In this document: piece by piece, positions 32,987-42,607 of the stretch
Layout of the letters: the number at the start of each line of letters is the position of its first letter
How positions within the stretch are numbered: position 1 is the first letter of the stretch
Origin: Pasteurella sp049941595
Lineage (GTDB): Bacteria > Pseudomonadota > Gammaproteobacteria > Enterobacterales > Pasteurellaceae
Direction of reading: 5' to 3'
Assembly (NCBI GenBank): GCA_049941595.1
Contig: JBNFNA010000007.1
Location: 62,001-126,000 of the forward strand
Length of the DNA stretch: 64,000 nt
The notes under the pieces: generated by a model
Told to the model about the DNA's origin: nothing
What the model saw: the letters and a program-made list of their open reading frames with translations, nothing else
The model's database searches: none
Translations under genes and position numbers: made by a program

Positions 32987-33907
32987 TTAACCTTTTTTCC
33001 AGCCTTGCATATAAAGCATTTCTAATGCAACGGTTGCACCGGCTAATGCGGTGATCTCTGATTTATCGTAAGCCGGTGAGACTTCCACTAAATCCATTCC
33101 CACAATATTCACATCTTTTAATGCACGTAGAATTTTCAGTGCTTTGTCAGTGCTTAAACCACCACATACAGGGGTACCAGTACCTGGTGCGTAAGCTGGG
33201 TCTAAGCAGTCGATATCGAATGTTAAATAAACCGGTAAATCACCTACAACTTCTTTAATTTTTGCGACGGTTTGCTCTACGCTGTCATCGTTCACTTGTG
33301 GTGCTGAAAGCACTGTGAAAGGTAAAGTGCGGTCAAATTCGGTGCGGATACCAATTTGCACGGAATGTGCCGCATCGATTAAACCTTCTTTTGGTGCGTG
33401 ATAGAACATTGTACCGTGGTCAAAGTTGCTGCCATTTTCATAGGTATCCGTGTGTGCATCAAAGTGAATCATCGCTAACTTACCAAAATGTTTTGCGTGT
33501 GCACGTAATAATGGCAAGGTAATGAAGTGATCACCACCAAACGTTAAGCAACGTTTGCCTGCTTTTAAAAGTGCGGTGGCGTGTGCTTCAAGTTCTTCAA
33601 CAAAGTTTTGATTATCACCAAATGAATAGACTAAATCACCACAATCAATGATATTTAAACGCTCGCGCACATCAAAATCCCACGGGAAACGGCAATGCTC
33701 CCACGCTAAATTCACGGACGCACGGCGAATAGCTTCGGCACCAAAACGAGTACCTGAACGCCCTGATACTGAAGCATCAAAAGGCACGCCCGTAATCACC
33801 CACTCTGCATCAGTTTCAGTTGGGTTGAAATTGACAGGTAAACGTAAAAAACCAAAATTGTTAGACACTAAAGAAATATCTTCTTTGTTATGTAAAGTGT
33901 TGTACAT
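32987..33907 (-). CDS. speB: Agmatinase
   Basis: Mn-dependent ureohydrolase converting agmatine to putrescine and urea. The ATG at 33907 after AGGAATAACT gives 306 aa. The binuclear metal site is complete: GGDHFITLP, HFDAHTDTYE and TFDIDCLDPAYAPGTGTP. It follows speA in the same direction, so the two form an arginine-to-putrescine route. Confidence 0.94.
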   Translation of the reverse strand: MYNTLHNKEDISLVSNNFGFLRLPVNFNPTETDAEWVITGVPFDASVSGRSGTRFGAEAIRRASVNLAWEHCRFPWDFDVRERLNIIDCGDLVYSFGDNQNFVEELEAHATALLKAGKRCLTFGGDHFITLPLLRAHAKHFGKLAMIHFDAHTDTYENGSNFDHGTMFYHAPKEGLIDAAHSVQIGIRTEFDRTLPFTVLSAPQVNDDSVEQTVAKIKEVVGDLPVYLTFDIDCLDPAYAPGTGTPVCGGLSTDKALKILRALKDVNIVGMDLVEVSPAYDKSEITALAGATVALEMLYMQGWKKG

Positions 33908-33927
33908 AGTTATTCCTATATGCATAT

Positions 33928-33964
33928 AAGTGCGGTCATTTTTTCCAAAATTTGGACCGCACTT
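33928..33964. repeat. Inverted uptake sequences between speA and speB
   Basis: AAGTGCGGTC (33928-33937) and GACCGCACTT (33955-33964) form a stem in the 68-bp gap. On the plus strand it is followed by TTTTT; on the minus strand, in which speA-speB is read, the T-run is poor, so read-through is likely. Confidence 0.7.
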
Positions 33965-33975
33965 TTTGTTCTCGA

Positions 33976-35913
33976 CTACTCTTCTTCCAAGTAAGTATAA
34001 CCGTTTAAACCAATCTCGAGCTCTTTCAAGAAATGAATTGCTTCTGAGGCTGGCAAATTAGAATGTTCAATTTGCTCACGATAACCGTCTAACAGTTTTT
34101 TCGGGTCAAGATAAACATACTCCAACATATCTGCGACAGTATTGCCTTCATCATAGTCCACAATGCGCACCTTATCTTTGCCTTCCACTAACACATCTAC
34201 CGTGCTCGTATCGCCAAATAAGTTGTGCATATTGCCGAGGATCTCTTGATAAGCGCCCACCATAAAGAAGCCTAAAAGTGGCGGATTGTCTTCTTCATAA
34301 TGCGGCATTGGCATTGTGGTGGTAATACCGTCACCATCAATATAATGATCAATCGTACCATCAGAATCGCACGTGATATCAAGCAATACTGCACGGCGAC
34401 TGACAGGCTGATTTAAGTTTGAAATTGGACAAACTGGGAATAATTGATCGATGCCCCACGCATCAGGTAATGATTGGAACAATGAAAAATTCACATACAA
34501 TTTATCAGCAAAGCGTTCTTGTAGCTCATCAATAATGGTGCGGTGTGAGCGGTGTTTTTCATTAAATAACTGCCCCACTTCGTGACAAATATTGAGATAA
34601 AGTTGCTCTGCCCAGGCACGTTGTTCCAGATTTAAAATGCCCACATTATACTGATTATGCACATCAGACAAATCAAACTGACTTTCGTGGATCCAGCTAC
34701 GCAGAGAGCGTTTTTCGCGTGAAGATTGAATATCGACCCAAGTTTCCCACATACTGTGCAATACACTTGGTGCATCTTTTTCTGGTGCGCTTAATGGCTC
34801 TGGCTTATAACGCTCAATACCAATCACATTGGACACTAACACCGCGTGATGTGCGGTTACGCCACGTCCTGATTCCGTAATAATTGTTGGGTGCGGTAAC
34901 CCGTGTTCACGACAAGCCTGACCAATTCCCCACACCACGGTATCGGCATATTCATTCAAGCCGTAGTTTACCGAGCAATCCGATTGTGTGCGGTTACCTT
35001 CGTAGTCCACACCCAGTCCACCACCTACGTCGAAACATTGGATGTTGACACCTAATTTATGTAATTCCACATAAAAACGCGCACTTTCACGCACGCCTGT
35101 TGCCACATCACGAATGTTGCCAAGCTGTGAACCTAAATGGAAATGTAAAAGTTGCAAACAATCTAAACAATCGTGTTCTTTAAGCATATTCACAAGGGAT
35201 AAAACTTGTGATGCTGATAAGCCAAATTTAGACTTTTCACCTCCTGAAGATTGCCATTTACCTGAACCTTGCGAAGCTAAACGCGCACGCACGCCTAAAC
35301 GTGGTTTCACATTCAATTTCGCGGCTTCTTCTAGCACTAATTGAATTTCAGAAAGCTTTTCAATCACCAAATAAACTTTGTGACCAAGTTTCTCGCCCAT
35401 TAACGCAAAACGGATGTATTCACGATCTTTATAACCATTACATACGATCACCGTTTGTGTCACACCTGCGTGTGCTAACACCGCCATCAATTCTGCCTTT
35501 GAGCCAGCCTCTAAGCCAAGCACTTGGCCAGAATTAATCAATGACTCAATCACCCGGCGATGTTGGTTAACTTTAATTGGATAAACCAAAAAGTAATTAC
35601 CCTCATAACCAAAATTTTCACGTGCTTGTTTAAAAGCTTGATTAATTGAACGTAAACGATGTTGAATAATTTGCGGGAAACAGAACAGTGTCGGCAAGTG
35701 TGCGCCTTGTTCTTTTTGTGCTTTTTCAGCAAGTTTTGCTAAAGAAACACGATTTTGCGGTTTTTCAGGATCAGGGCAAACGAAAATATCACCATTTTCA
35801 TCAACGTTATAATAACGCATCCCCCAGTAATTGATGTTACATACTTCGCGCACAGTATTTTCTGCGAAAATTGGCGAAGTCGTCTCTTGAGAGTCTAAAG
35901 TAACCTGTTCCAA
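33976..35913 (-). CDS. speA: Biosynthetic arginine decarboxylase
   Basis: PLP enzyme making agmatine from arginine, first step of putrescine synthesis. It has 645 aa, close to the E. coli length. The PLP lysine lies in FLVYPIKVNQHRRV; other landmarks are GLEAGSKAELMAVL, LLHFHLGSQ, CFDVGGGLGVDYEG and ITESGRG. The start is a TTG at 35913 with GAGGT upstream; an in-frame stop lies just before it and no ATG is available until far inside. Confidence 0.95.
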   Translation of the reverse strand: MEQVTLDSQETTSPIFAENTVREVCNINYWGMRYYNVDENGDIFVCPDPEKPQNRVSLAKLAEKAQKEQGAHLPTLFCFPQIIQHRLRSINQAFKQARENFGYEGNYFLVYPIKVNQHRRVIESLINSGQVLGLEAGSKAELMAVLAHAGVTQTVIVCNGYKDREYIRFALMGEKLGHKVYLVIEKLSEIQLVLEEAAKLNVKPRLGVRARLASQGSGKWQSSGGEKSKFGLSASQVLSLVNMLKEHDCLDCLQLLHFHLGSQLGNIRDVATGVRESARFYVELHKLGVNIQCFDVGGGLGVDYEGNRTQSDCSVNYGLNEYADTVVWGIGQACREHGLPHPTIITESGRGVTAHHAVLVSNVIGIERYKPEPLSAPEKDAPSVLHSMWETWVDIQSSREKRSLRSWIHESQFDLSDVHNQYNVGILNLEQRAWAEQLYLNICHEVGQLFNEKHRSHRTIIDELQERFADKLYVNFSLFQSLPDAWGIDQLFPVCPISNLNQPVSRRAVLLDITCDSDGTIDHYIDGDGITTTMPMPHYEEDNPPLLGFFMVGAYQEILGNMHNLFGDTSTVDVLVEGKDKVRIVDYDEGNTVADMLEYVYLDPKKLLDGYREQIEHSNLPASEAIHFLKELEIGLNGYTYLEEE

Positions 35914-36079
35914 TGTCTTAGTTTACCTCTTAACACGGGTCAAAAATTCAGGCGAAAAGTACGCCATACGCTGTATTTTCTGTGTCATTTACCGACACAA
36001 AAATAACTTCCAAAGCATAAAACAAATGCACTTGAATAACTAGCTTTTTCTTTTATTTCACTCAAAAATCTGACATAAA

Positions 36080-36118
36080 AAAATGGTGAATTCATTATGA
36101 ACTCACCATTTTCTATCT
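36080..36118. terminator. Terminator downstream of the FAD oxidoreductase gene
   Basis: AAAATGGTGA and TCACCATTTT arms (36082-36113) with a loop of about 12 bases lie between the oxidoreductase stop and speA. Confidence 0.65.
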
Positions 36119-36127
36119 GCTTTAAAA

Positions 36128-37423
36128 TTAACGATATTTATCTAAAAAGCGATAATAATTGGTACCAATAAATAACGCAGCTTTTTGCAATAATTTACCA
36201 CCGTGAACGGTTGGTACTTTTAATTTTTCAAATACACGTAAACGCTCATCATTCCCTAAAATGGCTTCCGCAACAATACGCCCCGCTAAGCCCGTTAATG
36301 CCACACCGTGCCCCGAATAACCTTGCGCAAAATAAATATTCGGTGCGATACGTCCAAAGTGCGGATTAGAATTTAGCGTCATATCAATCGGTCCGCCCCA
36401 ACCATATTCAATTTTGACATCTTCTAATTGCGGGAAAACGTGCAACATATTACAACGCATTACCGTTTTCATATTCAGTTCAGGGCTGGAATCGCTACCA
36501 AATAACAAACGATTATCTGCGCTTAAACGATAATAATCCAAGAAATAATTGTTATCGCATACTGACATACGATTGCGGATCAAACTGTTTGCCATTTCAT
36601 CGCTGAGCGGTTCAGTGGCAATAATAAAACTTTCTACGGGTAAGATTTTACGTGCAATACCGTGATGCAATGTTTTCGGCAACGCTCGAACATAAGCATT
36701 AGTCGCCAACACCACATCTTTCGCCAATACCGAGCTTTTATCGGTTTTTACTTTCACTTTAGATTTACCAATACGTAAATCCATCACAGGTGAATGCTCA
36801 TAAATCTCAACGCCTAAATCCAAGCACGCTTTCGCTAGCCCTAAGCAGTAATTAAGCGGGTGCAAATGCCCAGAGTTTGGGTCAAATAACGCCCCTTGAT
36901 AAATTTGGCTACCTAATGTTTTTTCGAGCGTGGCTTTGTCCCACAACTCCATACTTTGATAACCAAAATACTCACGGCAGGATTTTTCAATCGTGACTAA
37001 ATCATCAAAACGGCGATGGTTTAATGCCAGTGTTGCATAACCCCGTTTCCAATCGCATTGAATACCGTATTTAGTAATGCGCTCATCGATAATATCCAAG
37101 GCTTCCAAAGACATCTGCCATAATTTATTTGCCGTTTCAAAACCCACGGCATCAATATAATCACTGATATCTTCTTCGAAACCGTTAATCGCTTGTCCAC
37201 CATTACGCCCTGAAGCGCCAAAGCCAACCCTTGCACCCTCTAGCACAATCACTTTTTTTCCTTGCTCTGCAAGTTCTAAAGCCGTGGATAGCCCAAAAAA
37301 TCCGGCGCCAATAACACAAACATCAGCAGATTGACGGTGTTCTAAAGGTGGAAGCGTGAAATGAATATTACGAGTGTCTGAATAATATGATTTGATATGC
37401 TCTTGATGAGAAAATTTCAGCAT
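36128..37423 (-). CDS. FAD-dependent amine oxidoreductase (PuuB/OrdL-like)
   Basis: DAO-family flavoprotein of 431 aa from the ATG at 37423. The FAD-binding Rossmann motif CVIGAGFFGLSTALELAEQGKKV lies near residues 36-58 (split: VIGAGFFGLS, then ALELAEQGKKV). GFGASGRNGGQ and a C-terminal GYSGHGVALTGLAG loop are typical of gamma-glutamylputrescine oxidase and relatives. Context with speA, speB and a PotD-like protein favours a polyamine substrate, but puuA, C and D partners are absent. The ribosome site is weak. Divergent from the PotD-like gene. Confidence 0.85.
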   Translation of the reverse strand: MLKFSHQEHIKSYYSDTRNIHFTLPPLEHRQSADVCVIGAGFFGLSTALELAEQGKKVIVLEGARVGFGASGRNGGQAINGFEEDISDYIDAVGFETANKLWQMSLEALDIIDERITKYGIQCDWKRGYATLALNHRRFDDLVTIEKSCREYFGYQSMELWDKATLEKTLGSQIYQGALFDPNSGHLHPLNYCLGLAKACLDLGVEIYEHSPVMDLRIGKSKVKVKTDKSSVLAKDVVLATNAYVRALPKTLHHGIARKILPVESFIIATEPLSDEMANSLIRNRMSVCDNNYFLDYYRLSADNRLLFGSDSSPELNMKTVMRCNMLHVFPQLEDVKIEYGWGGPIDMTLNSNPHFGRIAPNIYFAQGYSGHGVALTGLAGRIVAEAILGNDERLRVFEKLKVPTVHGGKLLQKAALFIGTNYYRFLDKYR

Positions 37424-37617
37424 AAAATGGCTCTTTGTTAAAAACTGCGGGCAGTTTACTCCCACCAGAAAATATGTCAATTTAATTCAATCAGTTTCTA
37501 AAGTTTGCTATACTCACTGCCGTCTTTTCAGACACGAGATGTCATTGTGGATTAGCTAATGAAATCCATTTATTTTTAACCGCACTTTATCGTCTTTATG
37601 ACGTTGAGGACTATGAA

Positions 37618-38667
37618 TTGAAAAAACTGTTTACTAATGTGATCAAATCTCTTGCCTTAACTTCTCTCCTTTTCGTAACTCAATCTGCATTTGCTTCAAA
37701 AAAATTGTATGTATATAACTGGACAGATTATATCCCTTCAACTGTGATTGCAGACTTCACCAAAGAAACTGGCATTGAAGTGATTTATTCAACCTTTGAA
37801 AGCAACGAAGAAATGTATGCGAAATTAAAGCTACTTTCTAAAAACAATGGATACGACCTTGTATTTCCATCAAGCTATTACATCGATAAAATGGCAAAAG
37901 AAGGGATGCTAGCACCATTAGATCATAGTAAATTAAGCAATTTTCACCAAATTCCACGCCATTTACTCAATAAAGAATTTGACCCCGATAACCAATATTC
38001 ATTGCCATATATCTATGGTTTAACTGGCATTGGGATCAATGCTGATGACATCGATCCAAAACAAGTGACTAGCTGGGCAGATCTTTGGAAACCAGAATAT
38101 AAAGGCAAAGTCTTGCTCACCAGTGACGCGCGTGAAGTTTTCCACTTAGCGCTTTTATTGAATGGTAAATCACCAAACACCACACAAGAAAATGAAATTA
38201 AAGAAGCTTACGACAGATTGGTCAAATTAATGCCAAACGTGTTGGTATTTAACTCTGACTCACCGGAAGTGCCTTATGTGCAAGGGGAGGTATCTCTTGG
38301 AATGATTTGGAATGGTTCTGCTTATTTAGCGACGAAAGAAAACCCAAGCATTCAATTTATTTATCCAAAAGAAGGCGCAATTTTCTGGATGGACAACTAC
38401 GCCATTCCAAAAAGTGCGAAAAATGTTGAAGGCGCTTATAAATTTATCGACTTCTTACTCCGCCCTGAAAACGCAAAAATTGTGATCGAAAGAATGGGCT
38501 TTTCAATGCCAAATGAAGGTGTGAAAAAATTATTATCCCCTGAACTTGTCAACAACCCAGTATTATTCCCACCTGCGGAAGAAGTGGAAAAAGGCGTGAT
38601 GCAAGGTGATGTTGGTAAAGCAGTTGATATTTACGAAAAATATTGGAGTAAATTAAAAACCAACTAA
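37618..38667 (+). CDS. potD: Spermidine/putrescine-binding protein PotD
   Basis: Periplasmic solute-binding protein, 349 aa, with a signal peptide cleaved after QSAFA. Landmarks are LYVYNWTDYIPSTV, LVFPSSYYIDKMAKEGML, GITGIGIN-like YGLTGIGIN and VPYVQGEVSLGMIWNGSA. The start is TTG at 37618 after GAGGA; an ATG 5 bp earlier gives only Met-Asn-stop, the stop overlapping the TTG. No potABC genes adjoin, so it must use a transporter encoded elsewhere. Confidence 0.92.
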   Translation: MKKLFTNVIKSLALTSLLFVTQSAFASKKLYVYNWTDYIPSTVIADFTKETGIEVIYSTFESNEEMYAKLKLLSKNNGYDLVFPSSYYIDKMAKEGMLAPLDHSKLSNFHQIPRHLLNKEFDPDNQYSLPYIYGLTGIGINADDIDPKQVTSWADLWKPEYKGKVLLTSDAREVFHLALLLNGKSPNTTQENEIKEAYDRLVKLMPNVLVFNSDSPEVPYVQGEVSLGMIWNGSAYLATKENPSIQFIYPKEGAIFWMDNYAIPKSAKNVEGAYKFIDFLLRPENAKIVIERMGFSMPNEGVKKLLSPELVNNPVLFPPAEEVEKGVMQGDVGKAVDIYEKYWSKLKTN

Positions 38668-38685
38668 TTTGCAAAGAAACAAATG

Positions 38686-38728
38686 AAAAGTGCGGTCAGA
38701 ATTTTAGAAATTTTGACCGCACTTTTTA
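38686..38728. terminator. Terminator made of inverted uptake sequences
   Basis: AAAAGTGCGGTCA (38686-38698) and TGACCGCACTTTT (38714-38726) between convergent potD and the LysR gene, with T-rich tails on both strands. Confidence 0.85.
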
Positions 38729-38739
38729 TAGTGAAAAAC

Positions 38740-39633
38740 TTAATTAAAACCCTTTAATAAAGAATCAAAAATATAACTCTCTACACTTGAATAACTATTT
38801 TTCTTTAAGCGACATAAGGTCACAATCCAAGGAATAGGATCTTTAATACGACGACAAACAAAGTCATTTGATGGATATTGTTCCGCAATTGGTAAAGGTA
38901 AAATCGTTAATAAATCTTTATTGATTTTCGCCGAATTTAATAGAAAATCCCACGAACTGGATTCCAAAATCACATTAGGATACACATTGTGTAATTCAAA
39001 GGCAGAGGTTAATTGGTGGTAAATAAAAAAGGTTTTATCAAAAATGGCTAATTTTTCATTATGTAAATCTTTCCATTCAAGCCTTTCTTTTTGAGTAAGA
39101 TGGTGATTTGGAGAAAGGAATACTGCTAATTCAGAATGAACAAGCTCAACCGAGTCAATAATATTCTTAGAAATGTGTTCTGGATATAATAATGCAGCAA
39201 AATCAATATTCCCTAATAATAATTCATTTCTTAATACATAAGCACCTTGTTCTTTTATTGTAAAATTAATATCAGGATTATTTAAAATAAGATTTGGCAT
39301 TATTTCAGAAAATACGACAGACAACACTAAAGGTGGAATTCCAATTGTCACATTACCTGTTATTTGTTTTGTGACTTTATGCAAATTTTTATTCATCTCA
39401 TTATATTTTTGAATCAACTCTTTGGCATCGTTATAATAATTTTCTCCAGCATAAGTTAATCCAATTATTTTACCTTTCGAACGTTTAAACAATTGCACCG
39501 CCTCTCGTTGTTCAAAATCGCTAATCATCATACTTAGAGCAGGTTGTGAAATATAAAGATTTTGCGATGTTCGACTTAAGTTGAAATCATTATCCACAAT
39601 CGAAATAAAATAGCGTAGATGTCTAATATCCAT
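38740..39633 (-). CDS. LysR-family regulator, divergent from atoD
   Basis: Transcription regulator of 298 aa from the ATG at 39633 (GGAGG 5 bp upstream). The N-terminal winged helix reads MDIRHLRYFISIVDNDFNLS and SQPALSMMISDFEQ; the effector-binding domain follows from about residue 90. It faces the atoD operon across 317 bp that contain a 26-bp dyad, so it probably controls short-chain acid and ketone use. H. influenzae has a LysR gene in the same place. Confidence 0.88.
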   Translation of the reverse strand: MDIRHLRYFISIVDNDFNLSRTSQNLYISQPALSMMISDFEQREAVQLFKRSKGKIIGLTYAGENYYNDAKELIQKYNEMNKNLHKVTKQITGNVTIGIPPLVLSVVFSEIMPNLILNNPDINFTIKEQGAYVLRNELLLGNIDFAALLYPEHISKNIIDSVELVHSELAVFLSPNHHLTQKERLEWKDLHNEKLAIFDKTFFIYHQLTSAFELHNVYPNVILESSSWDFLLNSAKINKDLLTILPLPIAEQYPSNDFVCRRIKDPIPWIVTLCRLKKNSYSSVESYIFDSLLKGFN

Positions 39634-39869
39634 AAGAACCTCCAGACTGATTTTCCTTTTCACAGCATAAAAGTATTTTTCCTCATAGTCAAATGTCTAT
39701 AAAATTAATTTATATGTAATTAAAAAAACAGTATTTCCTCTAAAAAATATTTCTTGCTATCTTTTAGATAAACAAATTATATCTGTTTACAAAAATTTAA
39801 CTTTTTAATAATAAAATGAATATATTATCAATTTGTTATAAGTAATTAGATTTATATTCATTAAAGTAA

Positions 39870-39895
39870 TTAAACATAATGACTCATATGTTTAA
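39870..39895. promoter_or_regulatory. Candidate LysR operator upstream of atoD
   Basis: TTAAACATA and TATGTTTAA, a perfect 9-bp dyad with an 8-bp spacer, lies 55 bp before atoD. AGTAATTA also recurs at 39841 and 39865, 24 bp apart. The 287 bp region is very AT-rich and otherwise gene-free. Confidence 0.55.
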
Positions 39896-39950
39896 TCAGG
39901 ATTTCTTTACTTTATATAAATTTATTTTATTAAATACCTGGAGGACTACT

Positions 39951-40607
39951 ATGTCTAAAGTCATACCTATTATGGATGTACAAAGTCATTTATCGGATGG
40001 AATGACCATCTTATTTGGGGGATTTATGGGGATTGGCACACCAAATCGCTTAGTACAAGCGATCTTAGATTCTGGTGTAAAAGATCTCACTATTATTGGT
40101 AATGACACTGCATTTGTTGATACCGGTGTTGGTCCATTGATTGCAAATAAACGTATTAAGAAAGTCATTGCTTCACATATTGGTACTAACGCAGAAACTG
40201 GCCGCCAAATGATTTCTGGTGAGTTAGAAGTTGAACTTGTGCCACAGGGCACTTTAATCGAACGTATTCGAGCAGGCGGCGCTGGGCTGGGTGGAGTACT
40301 CACTCCAACAGGTGTTGGCACTGTTGTAGAAGAAGGGAAACAAACTCTTGAATTAGACGGTAAAAAATACCTCCTTGAAAAACCAATTAAAGCAGATATC
40401 GCAATTATTGGTGCTCATCTTGCAGATAAAAAAGGAAACTTAACTTATCAATTAACAACGCGTAATTTCAATCCAATCATTGCATTCTCGGCAGAGAAAA
40501 CCTTCGTTGAACCAGAGCAAATTGTTGAAGTTGGCGACATTCAGCCAGATCACGTTGTGACCCCTGCGGCACTGATTGATTACATTATTCTTCCAGAGGA
40601 GCACTAA
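39951..40607 (+). CDS. atoD: Acetate/acetoacetate CoA-transferase, alpha subunit
   Basis: Class I CoA transferase subunit moving CoA from acetyl-CoA to acetoacetate or short fatty acids. The ATG at 39951 after GGAGGAC gives 218 aa; the 24-codon upstream extension is AT-rich and rejected. GGFMGIGTPNRLVQA and GTLIERIRAGGAGLGGV are family landmarks. The stop is 1 bp before the atoA start, so the subunits are made in equal amounts. Confidence 0.94.
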   Translation: MSKVIPIMDVQSHLSDGMTILFGGFMGIGTPNRLVQAILDSGVKDLTIIGNDTAFVDTGVGPLIANKRIKKVIASHIGTNAETGRQMISGELEVELVPQGTLIERIRAGGAGLGGVLTPTGVGTVVEEGKQTLELDGKKYLLEKPIKADIAIIGAHLADKKGNLTYQLTTRNFNPIIAFSAEKTFVEPEQIVEVGDIQPDHVVTPAALIDYIILPEEH

Positions 40608-40608
40608 G

Positions 40609-41259
40609 ATGAACGCTAAAGAACGAATTGCTCGCCGAGTAGCTTTAGAATTAAAAAATGGAGATATCGTTAACTTAGGCATTGGATTGCCTACACAGGT
40701 AGTGAACTATTTACCAGAAGGAATGGATATTACTCTGCAATCTGAAAATGGTTTTTTAGGTTTAGGTCCCGTCACGGAAGCGGATCCAAGCCTAGTAAAT
40801 GCAGGAGGTCAACCTTGCGGAATGATTGCTGGTGCTGCGATGTTCGATAGTGCGACTTCGTTTGCACTTATTCGCGGTGGACACGTTGATGCTTGTGTTC
40901 TAGGTGGTTTGCAAGTAGATGAAGACGCAAACCTCGCCAACTGGATGGTGCCAGGGAAGATGGTGCCGGGAATGGGTGGCGCAATGGACCTCGTTACAGG
41001 TGCGCGTAAAGTAATTATAGCAATGGAGCACTGTGCCAAGGATGGTTCTTCAAAAGTGTTAAAACGTTGTACATTACCTCTTACAGCAGTCAATGCCGTA
41101 CATATGTTAGTAACAGAATTGGCTGTATTTGAATTCATTGATGGAAAACTACACTTAACTGAAGTCGCAGAAGGACAGGATGTCGAGGCTATTAAAGCTA
41201 AAACTGAAGCAGAGTTTGTTGTGTCCCCATCTCTCAAAATGATGCCTCTAGCACAATAA
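40609..41259 (+). CDS. atoA: Acetate/acetoacetate CoA-transferase, beta subunit
   Basis: Partner of AtoD, 216 aa from the ATG at 40609. The catalytic glutamate sits in the conserved SENGFLGLGP motif. GIGLPTQVVNYLPEG and GGHVDACVLGGLQVD are also typical. GAGGAG within the end of atoD is its ribosome site. Confidence 0.94.
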   Translation: MNAKERIARRVALELKNGDIVNLGIGLPTQVVNYLPEGMDITLQSENGFLGLGPVTEADPSLVNAGGQPCGMIAGAAMFDSATSFALIRGGHVDACVLGGLQVDEDANLANWMVPGKMVPGMGGAMDLVTGARKVIIAMEHCAKDGSSKVLKRCTLPLTAVNAVHMLVTELAVFEFIDGKLHLTEVAEGQDVEAIKAKTEAEFVVSPSLKMMPLAQ

Positions 41260-41268
41260 GGAGATTAT

Positions 41269-42591
41269 ATGATTAGCACCATTTCGAGAGGAATGACAAA
41301 ATTTGTGAGCCGTTATTTACCGGACCCACTCATTTTTGCCTTACTACTTACGCTAATCACCTTTTTTGTTGCGTTGGGTCTGACAGACTCAACGCCTGTA
41401 CAAATGGTGAAATATTGGGGAGATGGCTTCTGGAACCTGCTTGGTTTTGGTATGCAAATGGCTTTAATTGTCGTCACAGGCCACGCATTAGCAAGCTCAC
41501 CTCCTGTCAAAAATGTCTTACGCAATATTGCTTCTTTAGCGAAAACACCAACACAGGGCGTAATGTTAGTGACGTTCTTTAGTGCACTAGCTTGTGTGAT
41601 TAACTGGGGGTTTGGCTTAGTTGTTGGTGCAATGTTCGCACGTGAAGTTGCTCGTCGTGTCAAAGGATCTGACTACCCACTCCTGATTGCTTGTGCTTAC
41701 ATTGGCTTTATGTCTTGGGGCGGTGGTTTATCTGGCTCAATGCCACTACTTGCTGCAACACCGGGCAACCCAGTTGAGCATATTGCAGGTTTAATTCCGA
41801 TTCAAAACACCTTACTCACTGGCTTCAATCTATTCATCACAATTGGATTAGTGGTATTCCTACCATTCTTAACCAAAATGATGCTACCAAAACCAACCGA
41901 TGTGGTAATGATTGATCCTGAGTTACTAAAAGAAGAAGCTAATTACCAGAAAACGCTTTCTAAAGATGCTCCACCATCTGAAAAACTAGAAGAAAGTCGT
42001 GTATTAAGTTGGGTAATTGGTGCATTCGGTATTGGTTATTTAGTGATGTACTTTATGGATAAAGGCTTCAACATTACAATCAATACAGTAAACCTTATTT
42101 TCCTTATCGCTGGTGTATTACTTCATAAAACACCTATGGCATATATGCGTGCTGTTAAAGCAGCTGCAGGAAGCACTGCCGGTATTTTAATCCAATTCCC
42201 ATTCTATGCGGGCATCCAGTTAATGATGGAACATTCTGGATTAGGCGGATTAATCACTGAATTCTTTATCAACGTATCAACGAAAGAAACCTTCCCTTTA
42301 ATGACCTTCTTCAGCTCTGCCTTCATTAACTTTGCAGTACCTTCTGGTGGTGGCCACTGGGTAATTCAAGGACCTTACGTTCTCGCAGCAGCACAAGCAT
42401 TAGATGCAGATTTAGGGAAATCAGTGATGGCAATTGCTTATGGTGAGCAATGGATGAATATGGCACAACCATTCTGGGCTCTACCTGCACTCGCAATTGC
42501 TGGCTTAGGTGTGAGAGACATTATGGGCTACTGTATGACAGCACTCATCTTCTCAAGTGCCATTTTCATTATCGGATTAACAGTATTCTAA
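41269..42591 (+). CDS. atoE: Short-chain fatty acid transporter AtoE
   Basis: Inner-membrane carrier of 440 aa, about 11 helices, for uptake of butyrate and similar acids. LPDPLIFALLLTL, GFGLVVGAMFAREVARRV, SWGGGLSGSMPLLAATPGNP and NFAVPSGGGHWVIQGP are characteristic. AAGGAG precedes the ATG. Third gene of atoDAEB. Confidence 0.93.
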   Translation: MISTISRGMTKFVSRYLPDPLIFALLLTLITFFVALGLTDSTPVQMVKYWGDGFWNLLGFGMQMALIVVTGHALASSPPVKNVLRNIASLAKTPTQGVMLVTFFSALACVINWGFGLVVGAMFAREVARRVKGSDYPLLIACAYIGFMSWGGGLSGSMPLLAATPGNPVEHIAGLIPIQNTLLTGFNLFITIGLVVFLPFLTKMMLPKPTDVVMIDPELLKEEANYQKTLSKDAPPSEKLEESRVLSWVIGAFGIGYLVMYFMDKGFNITINTVNLIFLIAGVLLHKTPMAYMRAVKAAAGSTAGILIQFPFYAGIQLMMEHSGLGGLITEFFINVSTKETFPLMTFFSSAFINFAVPSGGGHWVIQGPYVLAAAQALDADLGKSVMAIAYGEQWMNMAQPFWALPALAIAGLGVRDIMGYCMTALIFSSAIFIIGLTVF

Positions 42592-42607
42592 AAACAAAGG
42601 AGAGTTT

